Below are positions 46,163-64,000 of a stretch of DNA of 64,000 bases, piece by piece. Every line of letters starts with the position of its first letter. The first letter of the stretch is position 1. Position numbers and translations under genes: made by a program. The notes beneath the pieces were generated by a model. That model was not told where the DNA came from. It worked only from the letters and a program-made list of their open reading frames with translations, and searched no databases. The DNA is from Ridgeia piscesae (Eukaryota > Annelida > Polychaeta > Sabellida > Siboglinidae): NCBI GenBank assembly GCA_025642075.2, contig JAODUO010000117.1, positions 1 to 64,000 on the forward strand, in the 5' to 3' direction.

Positions 46163-47208
46163 ACACGCCGTGCAACTGTAGTCAAATCTTACAATGTTAC
46201 ATTGTCAGTTGTGTTTCGCCTGGGAGAAACAGGCGCCTAGTGGTTACATCGACATTTGGGCCTCCGCGTTTTAGTGGAGGTCTCGTTTTAACACTATTAA
46301 TAGAAACATGGGAACTGAGCACAGCATTCACGAATTGACTGGTGTGTATTAATTAATGTTGAAACAACTGTTCTTTGTGATGTGTTTTTTAAATATTTTG
46401 TTTGAAATTACACCAAATTACTTTCGAGTTGTACCAATTGTATGGAACAGCTGCACGAATCTCTTAGGCGAAGCAGACAAGTCAGTGTAAACAACAACGC
46501 ACAACCATAATGGAAATATATTTTTAAAATTTTACCTTTAGTTCTTATTATGTACACAAGTGTTAAGTTAATATGCCATATCAAAAACGTTTCTCGCATA
46601 TCTCTGCCACTACATCACCCTGTGTGTCGCAGCCTTCTTTATAATGCATGATTATACATGATTCAACCATAAACCGCATGCAATGTATCAAGACTATTAT
46701 TGCATGCGATTATTGGTTGAAGGTGTGATGTTTATTGTACATTGTAATATTTGGAGGTGGTAGTTAGACTGCTTTAGTGTTGCTATTGATATCTGAGTAA
46801 CAGTAGTTTCTACAGCAGGGGATGGTTGGTAACCATGAACAAATTGTTCTGGGTTGTAGCAGGTGATATAGGTCAAATGTTTAAGTTGTGGCACGTCTCT
46901 TGCTTGAGCCAGTACTTGGTAGTCGAGCATTGATACACACACTGGCATTGAATCTCAAGTTGTCATATTTGAATTGCATTGTTAATCTATGATTCCTACT
47001 CGTGTTAATTTGTCAGCATATCTGGGTAAAACTGACAAAATTATATTGTAAGTTTTTTTTTATATCTTGGTATGTTATTTTATCTGAAAAAGACTGATTA
47101 GTACAGTTTTGGTTATAAAGAGAGAGGGCAAGCACTATGCAAATTATTCATTTCAAAAGGTTGTGCCCCAGAATTACCCAGAATGCGGCTGTGTAATGTA
47201 GTCCGGTG

Positions 47209-47247
<39 letters not shown>

Positions 47248-50200
47248 GAATTGTATAATTATAGTGTATGCTTTATTCAAAGTTATTGAATGTGTAACGG
47301 TATGATTTACTGGTGTTCAGTATACATTCTTGTACGCACAGCACGTCTTATTGATGTTTGTTAGTATTATTTTACCAACTCGAGAACCGACACTACATCA
47401 TATAGTCAAGATTCAGTGTTATACACAAACCATTCAAACTGTTGCTAAATGAAAACGCACATTACTGCCTGACGTAGCGTAAAAGGCCAGTGTATAACCA
47501 CAAATGTTTTATCACTTGTCGCAAACATTGCAAGCATGCAGCTATTTCTTGTGCATGTGGATACATGTATTATTTTGATCACTGTGTGATCGCTTTTATC
47601 AGTGTACTCAATATATAAAGTATTGTGTACTTCAATATACACATTGACAGACTGGTATTCAGTATTGTTGCTTCTTCATAACTGGGTCTGGTAATTAGGG
47701 CAATCAGAATAGCTACGTGCATTATGCACGTTTTTTTTATCTCAAGTGACCAACAAGACCTTTGGAGTTGACGTTACTTGCAGTCATTACACTACATTAG
47801 TGTCAAGAAACTGTTGTTCAATAGTTCGAGTAGTGTAGCAATTTATGTAAGGATTTAGAAACGTATATTTTATAAGACAAACAGATTAATAGATGGATTT
47901 ACACCAATTATATCAACATTGGAAAACAGTAAAATAGTATAATTATTGCTGGAAATTTTAATATTTAAATTTAATTAGTATGAGATTTAATATCACATCA
48001 AAATCTATAGTTTTCCCCCTAAAATATCTCTCCCATCTAGATTAACTAGAACAACTGGGAGTTTGATAGACATTATATTTTGTAGACCATAAATCAATAC
48101 TAGAAAGAACTGCAGGTATATTAACTCAACTGCTATCTGATCATTAATTATATCTTATGGTTATGCACAACACTAAAGATCCTAAATTGTACTTTTGACA
48201 AATTAAGAAATTACCTATGCTAAAATAAACAGATGTCAAGTGAATTTCATAAATACAAACATTCTGGCTGATTTTCCGTCATCCACATGATCAAACATCA
48301 TCATAGTTTAACTAAGACAAAGTGACTGTGTTAGTCACCAGTGTTGACTCAGGTCACACTTATATACAATAACACACACGCACGCAAGCACACACACTTA
48401 TATCTAAAGAGGAAATGGAGAAATGTCCTTGTAAAGAATGTGAACATGATAAATAATGAAACGCTACAGCCTGGGTTTCATTATAAGAAAGCCATTTAGC
48501 ATGTGTTTTATCATTTTATGTTCTCTGAAAAGGTTATCCTTACATGCAATGCAATATTTACTGATCTGTAGACGAAAAACTGGTCACATCTGAACTTTAT
48601 TATTTCCCCACCCTAATACTTCAGGTATTTTTTAGCAAAACGTATTAGAAAAAAAATCAGTTGATACATATTTTTTGTATTAGAAGTCAAATGTTATACT
48701 CTATATGTTGGCTTTCCAATGATTATGTCTCACCTTTTCTAGCATTATTAGATGCAGTTATGGCTATTTATGCAATAGTCCATATGCAAATTAATCACAG
48801 CTCACTGACCTATATCTTCAATAATAATTGACCTGGATTTTTATTTGCAATTTTTATGTTCTCAATTGAGCCAATAATTGTGCTAACAAAAATTCAGTTG
48901 GTTGATAATTTGAATTATTTATTTGACATGGAATGAGTCTCAGTACACTGCCTCAAGCTGTTCCAAATGGATACTTGTGTTTAACTTGATCTATAAGTCA
49001 TGCATTAATTATTGTTTCTTGAACGAGTGAGGCAGAGCATATAATGGCATACTAATTTCACCAGTCATATGAATAAATACAGGTATGTATTCAATCATTT
49101 AACCTGTATTTACGCACAAATGATCGATGTGTCATAGAGCATAATAGCAAACCTCACGCATGGATTATCAAACCTGTGGCGTGTAGCATAATAGCATGTG
49201 TCATGTGTCTGACCTGTATCATTTGTGGTCACCCAGGACACGTTTGGAGCGTACAATTTGAAAACAGGCTGTTTCTAACATGCACTAGCATGTTATCTAG
49301 GTGGCCAACTTAGATAACATGCTAGTGAAAAGTAGTTCAGTAAACATTGACCTCATATTTGACATTGTTACGGTCCACATTGTCCAATTGAAGAATGGGC
49401 AAACTTTCAGTAAAAATAGTCCGTTATTGTAACTTGCTGAATTTATATTTCCTCGTATGAAGAATAAAAACATAATAATTACCTGTAATATATAATGACT
49501 CTTATGATGTTGTTAATTGGTTAATGATAATATTGCCTGACATTACAAATCTTGCTTACTTACTAATTAATTATAACAACATTCCTGTTGTGGGATGCAG
49601 AACTTTGTTTGTTTTAATTGACTGGTAAAATACTGTAGTGTGATACATTATTATTATAACGTGTGTTTGACAAAACATTGACACCCGTGCAGAACAACAC
49701 TCCACCACACGTAAGAAGTCAAACAGAACTGAGACTAAGATAAGAACAAACTGTATGTTAACGGATCTGCAACAATAAACATGGGCTGACTAAAGTGAGT
49801 TAATTTTATCCTGTTTAACAGATGTTATCTGACATGTTTAGTCTGTGTGGTAAATAATGACAACACTTTGTTGGATACGAAACCTTTTTGAACCATTTAA
49901 TTTCTGACCTTCACCAAAACACATTAAACTATATACACTGTACAAGGGAAATTGGGTACACAAAATTATTATCGTAAAATTCCCTCAATTGCCCCATAAC
50001 ACTTAAAAAATTCATATAATAGGTAGATTCAAATTCACACACTGTAGCCTAAATAGCTTATATCTAAAATGCTTATATTAAATATTATTTCACGTTCCTG
50101 TCATGTCTTCACAACAACGTAGTAACTTCTGTTATTTTTATTCGGTACAAATACATGTTGTAATCATTGCTATTTCAATACTCAGCACATGTGGAATAAT

Positions 50201-50342
50201 CATTCTACTTGACAATGATTATATCTTCCCACTATCACCTTGTTCAAACTGCAAACAGCTACGCTATAGAACTGCTGTCAATGATTACTTAATATATTAA
50301 TAAAAATGTATTGTCTCAAATGCATTAAATAAAGCACTGTTC
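46163..50342. other. Intergenic; no confident gene
   Basis: Downstream of SUOX and downstream of the minus-strand HSF2BP, so both genes end into it. A minus-strand frame at 46697-46948 (contains ARDVPQLKHLTYITCYNPEQ) has protein-like composition but no known domain. (TA)n lies at 47207-47242. A short CA-rich tract lies at 48371-48398. Confidence 0.4.
49283..49327. repeat. Perfect 17-bp inverted repeat
   Basis: CACTAGCATGTTATCTA at 49283-49299 and its exact complement at 49311-49327, separated by 11 bases. Confidence 0.9.
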
Positions 50343-60487
<10,145 letters not shown>

Positions 60488-60622
60488 CTCTCATCAAACA
60501 CAAACAATATTTTATACAGCACATGGAGATGGGTGAACCACTGGCAATACTCAACAACAACAGCATACTGCAAACTGAGCATGAACATTTAGTATTTAAG
60601 ACTAATTAATACCAAGACTAAT

Positions 60623-60920
60623 GTGGGGAGCGGTGGTCGCGTGGTAGAGCACCGGACTGTCAATCGAGGGGACGGTGGTTCAATACCACCTACCCGGTAC
60701 CATCGTTTCGAAACTTAGACAATTTCGTTCACCCCACATTTGCCTGTGTCTTTCGGAAGAGACACTAAAAGCCGGTGGTCCCTTCTATCTGGTGTCTATG
60801 CCAGGGGAAGTAAAAGATCCCACACAGCTAGGGGGTAAATGTGTAACCTGTAGTTTACTCACAAATTCTAGAGAAAGACAACTCCTGGGTTAGCCCAAGT
60901 TTGGAGGAAAGCAACTAAGA
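60623..60920 (+). mobile_element. tRNA-derived SINE, family 1, solo copy
   Basis: GGGGAGCGGTGGTCGCGTGG (A-box region), GACTGTCAATCGAGG anticodon arm with a GTC loop, B-box GGTTCAATACC, and the same body as 20540-20830 in opposite orientation. It has an A-rich tail at 60919-60927. Confidence 0.9.
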
Positions 60921-60927
60921 AAAAAAA

Positions 60928-63900
60928 TATTAGTTAGTATGGTTTATAATAAAATTAATATTATTTATAATAATATGGTTTATAATAAAATAAAATAAAT
61001 AAAAATTCTTTACTTCACAAAACATACCGTAGAAAAGTGGTTTAATTTTGTCATTAAAAAGCTTTTAAAATCAGGAATATGTACCACATTCTAAACACAG
61101 TAGGGCTTTTTCATTCACCTACCAAGTATATTCAATATTATTATACACCCACCAAAAGTATAATGCCAAAAAAGTGATGATCTATAGGTTATATAAAAAC
61201 ATGACTGCCTTCCCCCCACCCCCAGACAAAACCATGTAATCTATCTAGTATAAATAGGCCTAACAGAAAAGAGCATTTTCAAAAAGCACAATAGTAATCT
61301 ACTTTTGGATCAATTATATTCAGCATGCCCCAAAACAAGAATCCTGAACACAATTATCTGGTTGTCAGAAACTATCATGATTGCAGTGCATGCTGGTCAA
61401 ATCAAACTTGACATCAGTTTGTTTGTATCGCTGAGGTGAAAGTTTTATTATGTAGCCCTAACAAGACCAGATGCCCTAGGGGAATTGTGTACGTTGACCC
61501 ACTGACCTACTGATTACTAGGCGTGTCACTGTCTGGAAAAAACCACTCTTATTCAATTCTCTGTATTGATTATCTACAAGTCTCCCGTGCACTGGGTGCC
61601 TTACAACACTGTTATGGCTTAGTTAGAATTTACACAATTTAGGAGGAAACATTTTATTCAAATGTTACATTTATGTCATCCTTTGTATATGTACACCATT
61701 CATCATCATCTTTGATGCCAATTATTCACAGAAAATCTGTGCTCAGTGACGTTACAAAACCAAAGGATTAAGCATTCTCATAAACACGTTTATAACAAAG
61801 TTGTCAATAGATGGATTGAATTGCTAAAAAGATAAGGATATATCATAATAAAAGATGTATTTTTATATGATGACAAAATTAAACCATAATTTTCTACTGA
61901 CCTGTTGCAATTATTTTTTACAAATCTTGCAAGTGAACTGGTGCTACCTAGCCTTTGTGGTAGGGTGACCATTGAACATATAAGCATACAAGTTGTTTGG
62001 ATAAAATGGTCAGAGGACAAATGGATCATGAAATGTCAAGTTGTCAACCTTTGTTAGTGCATACCTGTAACAGGGGCAACAGAAATGTGTTAAGACAAAC
62101 ACAGTTGCAACAAAGATTATAGTAAAATGATCTAAGCTCTTTGGAGTGTGGATAATATAACATGTATGCACAAATGACATTTTTAATATAAACTGATAAC
62201 GTTTGATCACTGATCTCTAAAAATATATCATTGGCAGTCCCTTTTACTGTTATGACGACTTTCATGTGTCCGTTTTACTGATAACTGTTACTACACTTTT
62301 TAGCTTGTGCTTTCGAGGATTTAAATATATAGTAGCTTATTAAATATAATGATGTGATTATATTTAAGTTACAAATCAGTATGAATTAGTACCTAAGCAG
62401 GTCATATATTATAAGCAACACTATGTCGACTCCTGTGGCAACAAAATCATTTTAGCTTAGATTTAATAAACAGCTAATAAAAATCTTGTAGATGTGACAC
62501 TGAATCCATTTTGTAGCCAGTGGCATTCTTTAAAACCTTAATTATGGCCCAAGGCACTCAAATGATGCGAGACAAATTTTCCTAAATATATGCTTAAGGA
62601 ACCTCATCTCCCTGTAATCAGCATTTCTTCACGATAACATCAGCTGGAAGCACAAAGCGTTAATTATAGCATCTGGGTCCAACTAGGAAAAAGAGCCTAA
62701 ACATAATTTATGCCAAAGTAAATATGGTAGCAGACGGATTTGCCAAGGGGTAGTTAAGTCACGTTTGTAGAACAGTTTGTGCCATTCCATGCCAGGCGCA
62801 TGCATGTCACGTTTATAGCTTGATTGATAGCTGTACATGAGAAGATTGATTTGGATAAGGTGTATTGAAGTCACGTTTGTAGAAGAATTATATTTATACT
62901 GCCTGAAAAGCATTAGGTTACACCGACACATGTCTTGATAGGCAGTTAGTTATACTAAGTAGACCGTAATATATATTATATAGTAACATATTTTTGGCTT
63001 CATGTAGCACTGACAGTCTAGATGTCTTCTCTTGATAGAAGGTTGTTCCAAGTAGACAGTAATGTAAATATAGCAACATATTTTTTACGGTGTCATGGCT
63101 GACATTTCATGATTGACAGTTGAACTAGATATCGTGGTCTACTTTACAAGATGTCACAACCAACACGTGGGATATCATCACCAACCTGTTGTTGGTTAAC
63201 AGTTGTACCAGATGCTCGCCACATCTTAACACAAATTATGTGCTGCCATCTGGTGAGTGATGAAGGAGAGTAAATAAAGACAGTACACATACTCCATGGT
63301 CAAGCAGGACCAACCAAAACGTTTATTTTATTTAACAAATTATGTTATTACACCTCTCCTGTCTGCATGTTTTGCTTGCTGCTATTGCTGCAAGAACAAA
63401 TTATAAAAAAGCAAATTTAAGGGCCAGATCCAGGATTTCACCAATGGGGGGGACATAGCTAGGTAGAATTGTGTATCTTTGGTTCTTTCTGGTGTCTGGT
63501 GGGTATATTATATTATTGTGAATGGTTTCTTTTTCATATATGACATTCTGCGAATGTAAATGGCATTGGTTGTGCAAAACAGAATTAACTTTATTTATTA
63601 TACTATTAAGCATTATTAGTTGACAATGAATATATAAATTGGGATACCAGTTTAGCTGAATAAAGAAACAACTCTTTCAAAACTGTACCAAAATACCAGA
63701 TTACCAGGGTACCGATTTACCAACATTGAGATCCACTAAAAAATCAAATTGTACTCCACTTGAAGCTCACAGAAAAACTCCCACTGTAAAGAAACTTTTC
63801 TAAGAATGGGCATATATTCTGCAAACACACAATGGACCCACAAATGGATACTTATTTATTTATGTCAATATGGGGGAATATGCATTCAGTGTCAGTACAA

Positions 63901-64000
63901 TAGCATTTGCACCAGAATTATCTTTAATGGAAATTATTCAAGATACATACAAAAAAGGTAATTATTTAAGCCAACTCAGGTCTCTGTGATCAAAGATATT
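60928..64000. other. Upstream of the seen HSF2BP exons; no exon located
   Basis: The ~60 missing N-terminal residues of HSF2BP should be encoded upstream on the minus strand, but I could not find a matching coiled-coil exon here. They may lie beyond 64000. Otherwise this is AT-rich intron or intergenic DNA. A GGGCCAGATCCAGGATTTCACC stretch followed by a G-run at 63420-63455 resembles one end of a hAT element. Confidence 0.4.

Noticed and set aside
60623..60695. Functional tRNA-Asp gene
   Set aside because: The tRNA-like head is followed by a conserved body shared with two other loci, and the acceptor stem does not close; it is a SINE.
61790..62265. Minus-strand frames as missing N-terminal HSF2BP exons
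   Set aside because: Not helical or coiled-coil in composition, and splice phases do not fit the exon starting at 60487.

Overview
The window is metazoan nuclear DNA, most likely from a marine invertebrate. It is AT-rich with long introns, canonical GT/AG splice sites, two tRNA-derived SINE families, MITEs, a Jockey/CR1-like LINE and many microsatellites. No operons, bacterial promoters or CRISPR arrays were seen. A lophotrochozoan such as a mollusc would fit, but the species cannot be read from the sequence.

Layout. (1) 1-15619 is a head-to-tail array of a ~4.03-kb unit: the end of one unit, two full units that are nearly identical, and a deleted third. Each unit carries a promoter-like block and minus-strand open frames of unknown function. 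(2) A 5,007-bp transposon (730-5736) sits inside the first copy. It has ~91-bp terminal inverted repeats and TTAA target duplications. It holds a decayed gene for a P2X7-type cytoplasmic (ballast) domain and a separate small two-exon gene on the other strand. (3) 15620-20126 is non-coding, with a foldback, a compound microsatellite of ~270 bp and a degenerate tandem repeat. (4) 20127-31239 is a second composite element. A ~7.2-kb transposon-like unit has short inverted ends, GACGTC-rich arrays just inside both ends and a spliced DUF4806 gene. It is flanked on both sides by a ~1.92-kb direct repeat (about 98-99% identical) that abuts its ends exactly. (5) 31240-35394 is mostly non-coding. (6) ~35395-38075 is a degraded non-LTR retrotransposon on the minus strand. 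(7) 39.0-46.2 kb holds sulfite oxidase on the plus strand: a probable promoter and leader exon, an exon for the mitochondrial presequence, and a large catalytic exon. (8) 50.3-60.5 kb holds seven 3'-terminal coding exons of an HSF2BP (MEILB2) orthologue on the minus strand. Its introns carry a 17-bp minisatellite, a (GGCA)n tract, a GGACCC-rich inverted-repeat element, a hairpin element and SINEs. (9) 60.9-64 kb is upstream or intronic sequence with no recognised exon.

The two confident host genes are unrelated in function: mitochondrial sulfite detoxification, and BRCA2 localisation in meiotic recombination. The more unusual content is the two TE-like units. Each carries a small host-like domain gene (P2X7 ballast; DUF4806) and neither shows a transposase that I could recognise.
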